Shown piece after piece: positions 13,025 to 22,519 of a DNA stretch of 64,000 nucleotides (position 1 is the first letter of the stretch; every line of letters begins with the position of its first letter). This DNA comes from Mobilicoccus caccae. GTDB lineage: Bacteria; Actinomycetota; Actinomycetes; Actinomycetales; Dermatophilaceae. The position numbers and the translations under genes are program-made. The stretch lies in contig NZ_BSUO01000001.1 of the NCBI RefSeq assembly GCF_030161635.1, positions 3,825,199 through 3,889,198 on the forward strand, read 5' to 3'. A model generated the notes under the pieces. The model worked only from the letters and a program-made list of their open reading frames with translations, ran no database searches and had not been told where the DNA came from.

Positions 13025-13615
13025 TCAGCCGTAGGTGTCGCGCGGACCCTGACCCCGTGCCCGACGCAGACCTCGGCTCCACGACGGTGCCGACGGACCG
13101 GTGATCTTCACCTCCGTGACGACCCCGACGCCGGCCTCGGCCGCGCACCGCTCGAGGATCGCCGGGAGCATGAGGCGCAACTGCGTCGCCCACGCGGTCG
13201 AATCGGCGCGCACCGTGAGGATGCCGTCCTCGAAGGTCACCGGCGCGCAGTGCTGAGCGACGTCCGGTCCGACGATGACCGGCCACCGACCCATGACCGA
13301 CCCCGCCGCCACGTCGACCTTCCACCCCCGGTCCAGCAGCAACCGGTCCATCTGGTCACCCAGAGCCCGGGGATCACGGGCGTCGTCCGAGGTGCCGCTG
13401 AACACGGCCTCGGTGCGCCGGCGTCGGCGCGGAGCCGGCCGCGATCCCGGACGCAGACCCTTGGCCCGCGCCGCCTCCCGCGCCCGAGCCAGAGCACTCG
13501 CGGCCGCGCGGGTCAGGGCGTCCTCGTCCGCGAGATCGGCGGCGCGGGCGCCGTCGGGACGGGTCTCGGCAGGCTCGAGGCCGTCACGGCCCTCTGGAGG
13601 CAGGTCGGCGCTCAT
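13025..13615 (-). CDS. DUF721 (DciA-like) protein
   Basis: This protein has 196 residues. The first about 90 are Ala/Arg-rich and probably disordered ([30 protein letters not shown]). The DUF721 domain follows from about [20 protein letters not shown], with [20 protein letters not shown] and [20 protein letters not shown]721 is the domain of DciA, the helicase-loading partner of DnaB in most bacteria lacking DnaC/DnaI. Its place between recF and gyrB is typical of actinobacteria. The start overlaps the recF stop by four bases (ATGA). Confidence 0.88.
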   Translation of the reverse strand: MSADLPPEGRDGLEPAETRPDGARAADLADEDALTRAAASALARAREAARAKGLRPGSRPAPRRRRRTEAVFSGTSDDARDPRALGDQMDRLLLDRGWKVDVAAGSVMGRWPVIVGPDVAQHCAPVTFEDGILTVRADSTAWATQLRLMLPAILERCAAEAGVGVVTEVKITGPSAPSWSRGLRRARGQGPRDTYG

Positions 13616-14942
13616 GCGGACTCCTCGACCGGGTGCGCGTCGTGGGATTCGGCGTCCTCATCGGCGTCCTCGTGATCCGTGTCCTGAGCTGCGTCGTCAT
13701 CCTCAGAGGCGTCGTCGACATCATCGTCGGCGTCGTCGTCGAGGTCCGGGGGATCGAACTCGGCGTCGTCGGGACCGGTCTCGCCCACGAACACCTGCCC
13801 GGGTCGCACCCCGAACCGTGCCCCGCGCAGGGCGTCGGGGACGTCCTCGCCGACGGCCGCGGTGATGAGCACCTGCTCCCCGTCGGCGACCAGCCCGGCC
13901 AGGCGCTCCCGGCGTCCGCTGTCGAGCTCGGCGAACACGTCGTCGAGGATGAGCACCGGATCGTCCCCGAGGTCGTGTCGCAGCAGGTGGTAGGCCCCGA
14001 GCTTGAGCGCGAGCGCGAACGACCAGGACTCCCCGTGCGAGGCGTATCCCTTGGCCGGCAGGTCGCCGAGGGACAGCACGAGTTCGTCCCGATGCGGGCC
14101 GAACAGACTCACGCCGCGATCGATCTCGGCGGCGCGCCGCAGCCCCATGGTGGCCACGAGCCGATCCCGCAGCTCCTCGGGGAGAACACCTCGCCGGCCT
14201 CGATCTCGGCCGCCGTGTCGTCGTCGAGGGACGAGCGGTAGGTGGCGTTCGCCGTGCTCACACCGGCGCTGACCTGGCCGTACGCCTCGGTGAGAAGAGG
14301 TCGGAGGTCGCGCAGCAGGCGCAGCCGGGCGTAGAGGAGCTGCCCGCCGACGAGCGCGAGGTGGTCGTCCCAGACCTCGAGGGTCTCCGGGGTGGGTGCC
14401 GGCCCGCGCTCACGCCGCCGGCCGGGACCGCGGGTGGGGGAGGCGGCCCGCAACAGGGCGTTGCGCTGCTTGAGGATCTTGTCGTAGTCCGAGCGCACGC
14501 CCGCCCATCGCGGCTGCCGCGAGACCAGCAGGTCGTCGAGGAACCGGCGGCGATCCGAGGGGTCACCCTTGACGAGCGCCAGATCCTCCGGCGCGAACAG
14601 GACCGTGCGCAGCGAGCCCAACACCTCGCGGGGACGTACCGCAGCCCGGTTGAGCCGCGCCCGGTTGGCCCGTCCCGGGACGATCTCCAGCTCGACCAGC
14701 GTCTCGCGAGCGTCCCGGATGACGGCTCCCCGCACGATCGCGCGCTCGGCTCCGAACCGCACCAGCGGCGCGTCCTGGGCCACCCGATGCGAGGCCAGGG
14801 AGGCCAGATACCCCACGGCCTCGACCAGATTGGTCTTGCCCACGCCGTTGAGACCGACGAGGGTGCTCACGCCCGGCTCGAGAGCGACCTCCGCGGTGGG
14901 ATAGCTACGGAAGTCACCCAGGGTCAGGTGACGCAGGTGCAC
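13612..14942 (-). CDS. recF: RecF recombination mediator (one apparent single-base deletion)
   Basis: This SMC-like ATPase assists RecA loading at gaps. It has 443 residues from GTG 14942 ([15 protein letters not shown]). Walker A is [13 protein letters not shown]; the ABC signature and Walker B appear as [15 protein letters not shown] and [15 protein letters not shown]. The frame breaks at the G-run 14179-14182. One added base restores [20 protein letters not shown], and the total length then divides by three. The last about 55 residues form an unusual Asp/Glu-rich tail ([20 protein letters not shown]) absent from E. coli RecF. It lies 25 bases downstream of dnaN. Confidence 0.94.
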
Positions 14943-14967
14943 CGCGACCGCTTCGAGTGGTGCCGGA

Positions 14968-16101
14968 TCAACCCGGCAGGCGGACCGGCATGAGCACGTA
15001 CCGGTAGGAGAGGTCGGGTTCGCCGTCCAGCTCGGCCTGCCCGGAGATGACCGCCGGGCGGCTGCTCTGTGTGAACGCGAGACGGGTGTAGGCCGTGCCG
15101 AGCACGTGCAGGCCGTCGAGCAGGTAGTGCGGGTTGAACGCGATCTCGAGCTCCGGGCCGGTGAGCGTGCACTCCACGGCCTCGCTGGCCTGCGCGTCGT
15201 CACCCGTGCCGGCGTCGATGGCGACCTGACCGTCCATGAACCGCAGGCGGACCGGGGTGTTGCGCTCGGCCACCAGCGACACGCGCTTGACGGCCTCGAT
15301 GAGCGCGGCCGTCTCGACGACCGCCTCGGAATCGACCGAGCTGGGCGGGATCGAGGAGACCTTGGGGTACTCACCGTCGAGGAGCCTGGTGGTCGTGCGT
15401 CGGCGGCCGGCCTCGAAGCCGATGAGCCCGTCGCCGCCGGCCGCGCCGCCGAGGGCCACCTCGACCGAGGCCGCGGCACCCAGTGCCTTGGCGGTGTCGG
15501 AGAGGGTGCGGGCCGGCACGAGGACGACGGTCTCGATGTCGTCGGTGGCCGGGTTCCACGTCAGATCGCGCATGGCCAGGCGGTACCGGTCGGTGGCGAG
15601 CAACGCGATCTTGTCGCCCGTGACCTCCATGCGCACACCGGTGAGGATGGGCAGGGTGTCGCTGCGGTCGGCGGCGATGCTCACCTGCGCGACGGCCTGG
15701 GTGAACACGTCTCCCGCGATCGTGCCGCTCGGCTCGGGCGAGGTCGGCAGCGTCGGGTACTCCTCACCCGGCATCTGCAGCAGGCTGAACCGGCTGGAAC
15801 CACAGGTGAGTTGGACCTTGTTGCCCTCGGTGCTCACCGCGATCGGGCGGTTGGGCAGGTTGCGCGAGATGTCGGCCAGCAGTCGACCGAGCACCAGCAC
15901 CTGACCACCCTCGCTGACGTCGGCCGCCACCGTGATGCGCGCGGAGACCTCGTAGTCGAACGCCGAGAGGGTGAGCGTGCCACTGGGGTCGGCATCGATG
16001 AGGACACCTGCCAGGACCGGGACCGGCGGCCGGGTGGGAAGTCCGCGGGCGGTCCACGTCACGGCCTCGGCAAGCACATCGCGCTCGACTCGGAACTTCA
16101 C
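14968..16101 (-). CDS. dnaN: DNA polymerase III sliding clamp (beta)
   Basis: This is a 377-residue clamp with the usual three repeats. It starts at GTG 16101 (VKFRVERDVLAEAVTWTARG), eight bases after an AAGGGGCGG ribosome site. Motifs: LPTRPPVPVLAGVLIDADPS, MPGEEYPTLPTSPEP, RLLDGEYPKVSSIPP and the C-terminal YRYVLMPVRLPG that contacts partner proteins. It follows oriC in the dnaA-dnaN order. Confidence 0.97.
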   Translation of the reverse strand: MKFRVERDVLAEAVTWTARGLPTRPPVPVLAGVLIDADPSGTLTLSAFDYEVSARITVAADVSEGGQVLVLGRLLADISRNLPNRPIAVSTEGNKVQLTCGSSRFSLLQMPGEEYPTLPTSPEPSGTIAGDVFTQAVAQVSIAADRSDTLPILTGVRMEVTGDKIALLATDRYRLAMRDLTWNPATDDIETVVLVPARTLSDTAKALGAAASVEVALGGAAGGDGLIGFEAGRRRTTTRLLDGEYPKVSSIPPSSVDSEAVVETAALIEAVKRVSLVAERNTPVRLRFMDGQVAIDAGTGDDAQASEAVECTLTGPELEIAFNPHYLLDGLHVLGTAYTRLAFTQSSRPAVISGQAELDGEPDLSYRYVLMPVRLPG

Positions 16102-16820
16102 GGGTACCGCCCCTTCGTCACGGACACGGCCGACCCGGCTGCGCCCCCTGGTGATCCATCGACGACCGGTCCTCTCCAGGACAGTCGGAGCCGACTCTAG
16201 TCGCCAGCTCCGAGCAGACCAATCCATGCCTCGCGAATCGCCGAGTGATGTGGGTCCGTGTCTCACGTCGGGACGTCCTCGCGAAAATCTGCGTCGTTCG
16301 CTCAGGTGCCGTCCTCATGTGCCGATAGGACACCGCAGAGACCTGGCATGTGGGTCCACACCGTACGTGGGGCGAGAGGATCCAGATTGAGGGACTCATC
16401 GTTGTCATAGGTCGTGTGGATCCTGTGGATCACGCGCGTCTTCGCAGGTCGGGACCGGTATCTCGATGTGGAGTGATCGTGGACGACGGTCGTGGACGAC
16501 GGGCGTCCGATGTGGACGCACGACGGTCGTACACAGGCGTCGGCAGTTATCCACCGGCGGCCCACAGATGACACCGTTGTGGTTCCCGAGGAGCGCTCTC
16601 CGCTGCCCACAGGGGGCTGGGGACTACCTTCATCCACAGGCTTTTCCCCACCTGTGGAGGCATCGCCGCACGTCAGTGCGGTGATGCAGGTCTGCCGTCC
16701 CAGACATCCGTCAATTCTCCACAGGTGTGGACAGGTTTGTGGACATCCGTCCTGAACACCGTTGCGACACGGGCGAATCCGACAAGACGCGCTGGTGGCC
16801 GGTGTGGACGTCGATGCGGG
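16102..16820. other. oriC: chromosomal replication origin oriC
   Basis: These are 719 bases between dnaA and dnaN with no gene and a cluster of DnaA-box-like nonamers (consensus TTRTCCACA). Matches of 8/9: TGTGGATCA 16424-16432, TTATCCACC 16547-16555, TCATCCACA 16630-16638, TTCTCCACA 16715-16723, TGTGGACAG 16726-16734 and TGTGGACAT 16738-16746. Several 7/9 sites lie between 16352 and 16811. The region is less GC-rich than its surroundings around 16385-16440 and 16620-16750. Position, gene order and box density together identify oriC. The exact unwinding element is not certain. Confidence 0.92.
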
Positions 16821-18296
16821 TCAGGTCGCCTGCGAGCGGATGCGCGTCGTGAGTTCGGTGACCTGGTTGTAGACCGAGCGCCGCTCGGCCATGAGCGTGC
16901 GGATCTTGCGATCGGCGTGCATCACCGTCGTGTGATCCCGTCCACCGAACTGCTGGCCGATCTTGGGCAGGGAGAGTTCGGTCAGCTCGCGGCACAGGTA
17001 CATCGCGATCTGGCGGGCCGTGACCAGCCCGCGGGATCGCGACGCGCCGCAGAGGTCGTCGATGGACAGCCCGAAGTAGGCGGCCGTCTGACCCATGATC
17101 ATGCTGGCCGTGATCTGGCTGCTCTCCTTGTCGGGGATGAGGTCCTTGAGGACGATCTCGGCCAGGCTCAGTTCGACCGGCTGTCGATTGAGGTTGGCGA
17201 ACGCCGTCACGCGGATCAGCGCGCCCTCGAGCTCACGGATGTTCGTCGAGATGCGGCTCGCGATGAACTCGAGCACCTCATCGGGCAGGGACAAGCGCTC
17301 CTGGACGGCCTTCTTGCGCAGGATCGCGATGCGCGTCTCGAGATCGGGCGGCTGCACGTCGGTCAGCAGGCCCCACTCGAACCGGCTGCGCATCCGCTCC
17401 TCGAACCCGGACAACTGCTTGGGCGGCACGTCGGAGGTGATGACGACCTGCTTGTTGGAGTTGTGCAGCGTGTTGAACGTGTGGAAGAACTCCTCCTGGG
17501 TCTGCATCTTGCCCTGGAGGAACTGGATGTCGTCGATGAGCAACACGTCGATGTCGCGGTAACGCCGCTGGAATCCGGCGGCCTTGTCGTCGCGGATGCT
17601 GTTGATGAAGTCGTTGGTGAACTCCTCGGAGTTGACGTACTTCACCTTGACGTGGGGGTACAGATTGCGGGCGTAGTGCCCGATCGCGTGCAGCAGGTGC
17701 GTCTTGCCCAGCCCCGAGTCGCCGTAGACGAACAGCGGGTTGTAGGCCTTGGCGGGCGCCTCCGCCACGGCCACGGCCGCAGCGTGGGCGAAGCGGTTGC
17801 TCGCCCCGATGACGAACGTGTCGAACGTGTACTTGGGGTTGAGCTGGGAGGACTCCTCGCGTCGACCCGTCGCAGCCGGACGCGGGCGGCGCTCGCCCAC
17901 GGGGGTGGGGGCGACGTCGACGGGCGCCGGCTCCGGCTCGCGATCCGCCGCTTCCTGCTCGGGATAGCCCTCGAGAACCGGCTGCTCGGCCGGAGCGATC
18001 TGTTCTCGCAAGGAGGCGTCGACCGTGACGGCGAGGCGGACCTCACGTCCCACCTGTTCGGTGAGGGCACGCACGAGATAGTCGCGCGCACGTGATTCGA
18101 CGATCTCCTTGGTGAAGTCGTCGGGTACGGCGATCAGAGCCGTGGTGTCGAGCACACCCACCAGCGTCGCCTGACGCAGGAAAGCCCGCTGGGGTGCGGG
18201 GATTCCTGCGCGATCGAGGGCCCGGAGCGTGGCGCCCCAGATGCGTCCGGAGTCGTCGCCGGCAGGGTTGGACACGGGCTCACCAGTTCCGGACAT
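16821..18296 (-). CDS. dnaA: Replication initiator DnaA
   Basis: This is a 491-residue initiator ATPase. Domain I starts at [21 protein letters not shown] Pro/Glu-rich domain II follows. Domain III starts [20 protein letters not shown], with Walker [12 protein letters not shown] and Walker [12 protein letters not shown]. Domain IV carries the DnaA signature [14 protein letters not shown] near the C-terminus. ATG 18296 is chosen; a GTG at 18275 (VSNPAGDD) is also plausible because neither has a strong ribosome site. A DnaA box at 18347-18355 upstream suggests autoregulation. Confidence 0.97.
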   Translation of the reverse strand: MSGTGEPVSNPAGDDSGRIWGATLRALDRAGIPAPQRAFLRQATLVGVLDTTALIAVPDDFTKEIVESRARDYLVRALTEQVGREVRLAVTVDASLREQIAPAEQPVLEGYPEQEAADREPEPAPVDVAPTPVGERRPRPAATGRREESSQLNPKYTFDTFVIGASNRFAHAAAVAVAEAPAKAYNPLFVYGDSGLGKTHLLHAIGHYARNLYPHVKVKYVNSEEFTNDFINSIRDDKAAGFQRRYRDIDVLLIDDIQFLQGKMQTQEEFFHTFNTLHNSNKQVVITSDVPPKQLSGFEERMRSRFEWGLLTDVQPPDLETRIAILRKKAVQERLSLPDEVLEFIASRISTNIRELEGALIRVTAFANLNRQPVELSLAEIVLKDLIPDKESSQITASMIMGQTAAYFGLSIDDLCGASRSRGLVTARQIAMYLCRELTELSLPKIGQQFGGRDHTTVMHADRKIRTLMAERRSVYNQVTELTTRIRSQAT

Positions 18297-19036
18297 GGGC
18301 CACAGCCTACGCATCGGTGAGCCGGGTCGAGTGGGTGCCGGCGGATCTATCCACAGATATATGCACAGGGTGTGGAAATAGGGTTCACACGTCGCCCGGC
18401 CGAGGGCGGAAAGTGAACGGACTCCGTATACGAATGTGCAGGCAGGCCACGCGAGGGTGAAGACGCGCACCTGTTCGCGCCAGAACGCTCATTCCGATCC
18501 ACGGACCGCAGATCGCGAACCGCTGCCGGATGACCATCTGACGCGAAGGTGTCGAAACCGTAACAACCGAGTTCCGTCGGCCGCAAGCGAATCGCCGCAA
18601 CCTGGGTGATGAACTCCGTGTTCGTGCTCCGAACCTCCCCACCATGATCCGCGGAACGAGGCCCGTGTAGGTGACGAGCCGGTGAACGACGCGTCAGGAG
18701 TCCCTCTGCAGAACCGCAACGGCACGGATCGAACGGAGCCACCGCCGCAGAACTCGGCGTGGCTCTCGCGAACACGCGCCCGCGTGTTGTAGGGCCGGTT
18801 TGACCCGCACGGCTGCCGCTGCGTACCGTTGTCCTCTGGCCCATCTTCCACGCGCACTTCATCATGCCCACTCCGCCCCACGACCCATGGTCGTGACCAG
18901 GACGGATCGCCGCAGGTGAGGCGAGCGTGAGGAGTCCGACGGCGCCACTGCCCAGAGTCGTGGACGACCTGACCAGGCGTGCCCGAAGACCCATCAGTCA
19001 CACCGCGCGAGCCCTCGCGCAGTAACGGAGAGCATC
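18297..19036. other. dnaA-rpmH divergent intergenic region
   Basis: These 740 bases separate the diverging dnaA and rpmH. I see no gene with credible codon use. CTATCCACA at 18347-18355 is an 8/9 DnaA box, 51 bases before the dnaA start. Promoters for both genes must be here. A similarly long region is normal at this locus in actinobacteria. Confidence 0.6.
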
Positions 19037-19174
19037 GTGAGCAAGCGCACCTTCCAGCCGAACAACCGTCGCCGCGCCAAGACGCACGGCTTCCGCCTGC
19101 GCATGTCGACGCGCGCCGGTCGCTCGATCATCGCGTCGCGTCGCCTCAAGGGTCGCAAGAAGCTCACGGCCTGA
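19037..19174 (+). CDS. rpmH: 50S ribosomal protein L34
   Basis: This 45-residue protein starts GTG ([20 protein letters not shown]) after GGAGAG. It is very basic and carries the L34 signature [20 protein letters not shown], then [12 protein letters not shown]. It is a component of the large subunit. It starts the conserved rpmH-rnpA-yidD-yidC-jag-rsmG run and lies ten bases before rnpA. Confidence 0.97.
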   Translation: MSKRTFQPNNRRRAKTHGFRLRMSTRAGRSIIASRRLKGRKKLTA

Positions 19175-19184
19175 CGACTCCTCG

Positions 19185-19538
19185 ATGCTGCCTGCCCCAC
19201 ACCGGCTCCGGCGGAGCGAGGACTTCGCACGCGCGGTTCGCGGTGGTCGGCACGGCAGCCGGCTCGTCGTCGTCCACGTGCGTCCCTCGCAGCCCACCGT
19301 GCCCGAGTGCAGGGTGGGCTTCGTCGTGTCCAAGGCCGTGGGCAACGCCGTGACGAGAAACCGGGTCAAGCGGCGCATGCGGGCCGCCATGGCGGAGTTG
19401 CTGCCGCAGCTACCCGGCGGCCACGACCTCGTGGTGCGGGCCAACCCCGCCGCCGCTGAGAGCACCTACGGGCAACTGCGGGCCGAGCTGGAACGGGTCG
19501 CCGTGACGGCCGTGGCCAAGGTCGAGGTGCGAGCATGA
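19185..19538 (+). CDS. rnpA: Ribonuclease P protein component
   Basis: This 117-residue basic protein binds the RNase P RNA and helps cleave tRNA 5' leaders. It starts MLPAPHRLRRSEDFARAVRG, and the family signature is AVGNAVTRNRVKRRMRAAM. Typical length is 110-130. Its stop overlaps the yidD start by four bases. Confidence 0.96.
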   Translation: MLPAPHRLRRSEDFARAVRGGRHGSRLVVVHVRPSQPTVPECRVGFVVSKAVGNAVTRNRVKRRMRAAMAELLPQLPGGHDLVVRANPAAAESTYGQLRAELERVAVTAVAKVEVRA

Positions 19539-19888
19539 GCACCGTGGGCGACGAGCGCCCGCAGACGGGCCTGGGCCGCGTCATCCGCGCGCCGTTCCTG
19601 CTGGCCGTGCGCTTCTACCAGGTGTGCATCTCGCCCCTGACCCCACCGAGCTGCCGGTTCTACCCCAGCTGTTCGGCCTACACCTTCACCGCGATCGAGC
19701 GCTTCGGCCCGATCCGGGGGATCTGGCTCGGGATCTGCCGACTGTACCGCTGCCACCCGTGGAACCCCGGCGGCGTCGACTACGTTCCGCAGCGGGGCGA
19801 GGACGGACGTCCGATACGGAACAATGGAGCGGGGCCCGCGGGCGAGCGGGATCGCGGGCAGAGTCCCGCCTCCCACACCGAAGACTGA
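19535..19888 (+). CDS. yidD: Membrane protein insertion efficiency factor YidD
   Basis: This protein has 117 residues. The conserved core is FYQVCISPLTPPSCRFYPSC SAYTFTAIERFG, with GIWLGICRLYRCHPWNPGGVD after it. The Cys-rich motif and the amphipathic N-terminal helix (RVIRAPFLLAVRFYQ) are diagnostic. It assists YidC-dependent insertion at the inner face of the membrane. It lies between rnpA and yidC, as usual. Confidence 0.95.
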   Translation: MSTVGDERPQTGLGRVIRAPFLLAVRFYQVCISPLTPPSCRFYPSCSAYTFTAIERFGPIRGIWLGICRLYRCHPWNPGGVDYVPQRGEDGRPIRNNGAGPAGERDRGQSPASHTED

Positions 19889-19929
19889 ACGCGTGACCCG
19901 CGGCGCGTGAGCGCCTGAGGAAGGAAGAC

Positions 19930-20916
19930 ATGGAACGAGGTTTCTGGGGCACCCTGATGTGGCCGCTCGAGTGGGCGGTCGAATGGGTGCTCGTGGCCTT
20001 CCACGCCCTGAACACGTCTCTGGGCATGCCCGAGGCGTCGGGGTGGAACTGGGCCCTGGCCATCGCCGGCCTCGTGGTGGTCGTCCGGATGCTGCTGATC
20101 CCGCTGTTCGTCAAGCAGATCCAGTCCTCACGGCGGATGCAGCTCATCCAACCCGAGCTGCAGAAGATCCAGAAGAAGTACAAGGGCAAGAAGGACCCCG
20201 AGTCCCAGCAGGCCATGACGGCCGAGACGATGGACCTGTACAAGCGCACCGGGACCAACCCGCTGAGCTCGTGCATGCCGATCCTGCTGCAGATGCCGAT
20301 CTTCTTCGCGCTGTTCTACGTGCTCAACGGCCTCTCGCAGGTGGCGGCGGGCGGTCGCAGCCCCGCAGGCCCCCTCGGTCGCGAATTGGCCTCCCAGGCG
20401 GAACGGTCGACGCTGTTCGGTGCGCCGTTGTCGGCCACGTTCATGTCGTCCGGGGATCTCAACACGAAGATCCTCACGGTCATCCTCATCCTGCTGATGT
20501 CGGTGTCGACCTTCGTCACCCAGCACCAGCTGATGCGCCGGAACATGCCCGAATCCGCGCTGAACAACCCCTTCGCGCAGCAGCAGAAGATCATGCTGTA
20601 CCTGTTCCCGATCATCTTCGCGGTGACCGGTGTGAACTTCCCGATCGGCGTGCTCATCTACTGGCTCGTGACGAACGTGTGGACGCTGGGCCAGCAGTTC
20701 TACGTCATCAACCGCATGCCGGCGCCGGGTTCCCCCGCGGAGAAGGCGCTGCAGGCGCGCCGCCAGAAGCGCGGCAAGGAGCACAAGGCCTTCACCGTGC
20801 CCGGGTTGGCGAAGGACGCCCCGGCGACCGAGGCGGAGACCGACGAGGAGAACCAGGGCCCCATCCGAAATTCGGGGCAGAGGCAGCAGCCCAGGCGGCG
20901 TAAGCGCAAGCGCTGA
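19930..20916 (+). CDS. yidC: Membrane protein insertase YidC/Oxa1
   Basis: This 328-residue protein lacks the large periplasmic domain of E. coli YidC, as in Gram-positives. Five hydrophobic helices are visible: WALEWVL-type near residues 15-25, LAIAGLVVVVRMLLIPLFVK (with the conserved Arg), MPIFFALFYVLNGL, KILTVILILLMSVSTFV and IMLYLFPIIFAVTGVNFPIG. The cytoplasmic hairpin RRMQLIQPELQKIQKKYKGK and a very basic tail (QQPRRRKRKR) that can bind ribosomes are present. A good AGGAAG site precedes the ATG. Confidence 0.96.
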   Translation: MERGFWGTLMWPLEWAVEWVLVAFHALNTSLGMPEASGWNWALAIAGLVVVVRMLLIPLFVKQIQSSRRMQLIQPELQKIQKKYKGKKDPESQQAMTAETMDLYKRTGTNPLSSCMPILLQMPIFFALFYVLNGLSQVAAGGRSPAGPLGRELASQAERSTLFGAPLSATFMSSGDLNTKILTVILILLMSVSTFVTQHQLMRRNMPESALNNPFAQQQKIMLYLFPIIFAVTGVNFPIGVLIYWLVTNVWTLGQQFYVINRMPAPGSPAEKALQARRQKRGKEHKAFTVPGLAKDAPATEAETDEENQGPIRNSGQRQQPRRRKRKR

Positions 20917-20954
20917 ACGGCCGGGCACGGACCACCACGAAACAGGAGTAGCGC

Positions 20955-21551
20955 ATGAGCGACACCGAGACCGAGAGCATCGTCGAGGACCCGGCGAAGG
21001 GCGTGACGGGCGACGCGGGGGCGGACGCGGTAGGTGAGGAGACCGAGCGCGGAGGCGACAGGCCGGCCCGCTCGGGCGGCCGCATCGCCCAGTTGGAGCG
21101 CGAGGGTGAGGTCGCGGCCGACTTCCTCGAGCGACTCCTGGACATCGCCGACCTCGACGGTGACATCGACGTCGACATCGAGGGTGACCGGGCCGTCATC
21201 GCGATCGTGGACTCCGAGGAGGGCCGCGTGCCGCGGCGTCTGGTGGGTCCCGACGGCAAGGTGCTCGAAGCCCTGCAGGAGCTGACCCGGCTGGCGGTGC
21301 AGACCGAGACCGGTGAGCACACGCGTCTCATGCTCGACGTGGCCGGACACCGCGCCGAGCGTCGCCGGGCCGTCATCGACATCGCCCGGGCTGCCGTCGC
21401 CCGATGCCGGGAGACCGGCGAGCCGCAGCCCCTGGAGCCGATGAGCGCGTTCGAGCGCAAGGTCGCCCACGACGAGGTGCTGCGCTCGGGGCTCCACTCC
21501 GAGTCCGAGGGTGTCGAGCCGCGTCGTCACGTCGTGGTCCACCCCGCCTGA
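20955..21551 (+). CDS. jag: Jag/KhpB-type R3H RNA-binding protein
   Basis: This protein has 198 residues. An acidic N-terminus leads into a KH-II fold (ADFLERLLDIADLDGDIDVD, then GRVPRRLVGPDGKVLEALQE) and a C-terminal R3H domain (LMLDVAGHRAERRRAVIDIA through LEPMSAFERKVAHDEVL). The R3H Arg/His pair is visible in MSAFERKVAHDEV. Family members pair with KhpA to bind RNA. The gene sits between yidC and rsmG, as expected, behind AGGAG. Confidence 0.95.
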   Translation: MSDTETESIVEDPAKGVTGDAGADAVGEETERGGDRPARSGGRIAQLEREGEVAADFLERLLDIADLDGDIDVDIEGDRAVIAIVDSEEGRVPRRLVGPDGKVLEALQELTRLAVQTETGEHTRLMLDVAGHRAERRRAVIDIARAAVARCRETGEPQPLEPMSAFERKVAHDEVLRSGLHSESEGVEPRRHVVVHPA

Positions 21552-21567
21552 GTCGTCGCCGTCCTCG

Positions 21568-22314
21568 ATGACGAACTCCGAGAACATCTCCGGCGCCGCG
21601 TCCCCCGACGGGGGCGCGGCGCCTGCGGCATCTGACGGTCTGCGCACCGCCCCCGCACCTCCCGACTCCGCGCTCACCGTGTACGGACCGCGGTTGCCGG
21701 TGGCCATTCGGTACGCCGGCATCCTGGCCGATACCGGCGTGTCACATGGGCTGATCGGGCCACGTGAAGTCGAACGTGTGTGGGAACGACACGTGCTCAA
21801 CTGTGCCGTCGTGGAGTCCCTGATTCCCGAGGGTGCCACCGTGGTCGACGTCGGCTCGGGTGCCGGGTTGCCGGGGCTGGCCATCGCCATCGCCCGCCCC
21901 GATCTGACGATCCACCTCGTGGAGCCGATGGCACGTCGGGTGGCGTGGCTGGACGATGCCGTGGCGATGCTCGACTTGACCGGGGTGTTCGTGCACCGCG
22001 GTCGGGCCGACGAGGTCGACGTCACCGGATCCGTGGTGACCGCCCGTGCGGTGTCCAAGCTGTCGACCCTGGCCGGGTGGATGGCTCCTCTGGCCGAGGA
22101 CGGAGCCCTCATGCTGGCGCTCAAGGGCGCCTCGGCCGCCGATGAACTCACCCGGGATCGTGCCGCCGCCACCCGCGCGGGGTGGACCGACTTCGAGGTC
22201 GTGATGGCCGGCGACGAGGTGCTCGACCAACCGACCACCGTCATCCGGGCACGGCGTCACGTGCGTCCCGTGCGCAGCCGTGGCAGGGATCGACGCGGCC
22301 CGCGACGGGGCTGA
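21568..22314 (+). CDS. rsmG: 16S rRNA G527 methyltransferase RsmG (GidB)
   Basis: This protein has 248 residues. It makes m7G at position 527 of 16S rRNA using S-adenosylmethionine. The SAM-binding motif is ATVVDVGSGAGLPGLAIAIA. Other family segments are GPREVERVWERHVLNCAVVE and ARAVSKLSTLAGWMAPLAED. ATG 21568 (MTNSEN) is chosen over the open frame start at 21511, which overlaps jag. The C-terminus is a short basic extension. Confidence 0.95.
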   Translation: MTNSENISGAASPDGGAAPAASDGLRTAPAPPDSALTVYGPRLPVAIRYAGILADTGVSHGLIGPREVERVWERHVLNCAVVESLIPEGATVVDVGSGAGLPGLAIAIARPDLTIHLVEPMARRVAWLDDAVAMLDLTGVFVHRGRADEVDVTGSVVTARAVSKLSTLAGWMAPLAEDGALMLALKGASAADELTRDRAAATRAGWTDFEVVMAGDEVLDQPTTVIRARRHVRPVRSRGRDRRGPRRG

Positions 22315-22519
22315 CCTGCTCGTCCGCACGGTGATTCGGCGCGTCTCGACCGCAGAGGCGCGGTCCTCCTCCCTGCTTCTGCCGGACGGTGATCCGGGGT
22401 CACGGCGTGTTTCTCGGTGGTCGTCCGCGGCGGCACTCGTGTGCTGTGGACCGATGCGGGTGTCGGTGCTCGGAGCGACTAGCGTGGGGGCCGCACGGTG
22501 ACGACGGAAGGATCTGTGG

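Noticed and set aside
16102-16820. Short open frames in the dnaA-dnaN gap
   Set aside because: They have no ribosome sites or family motifs, and the region is full of DnaA boxes.
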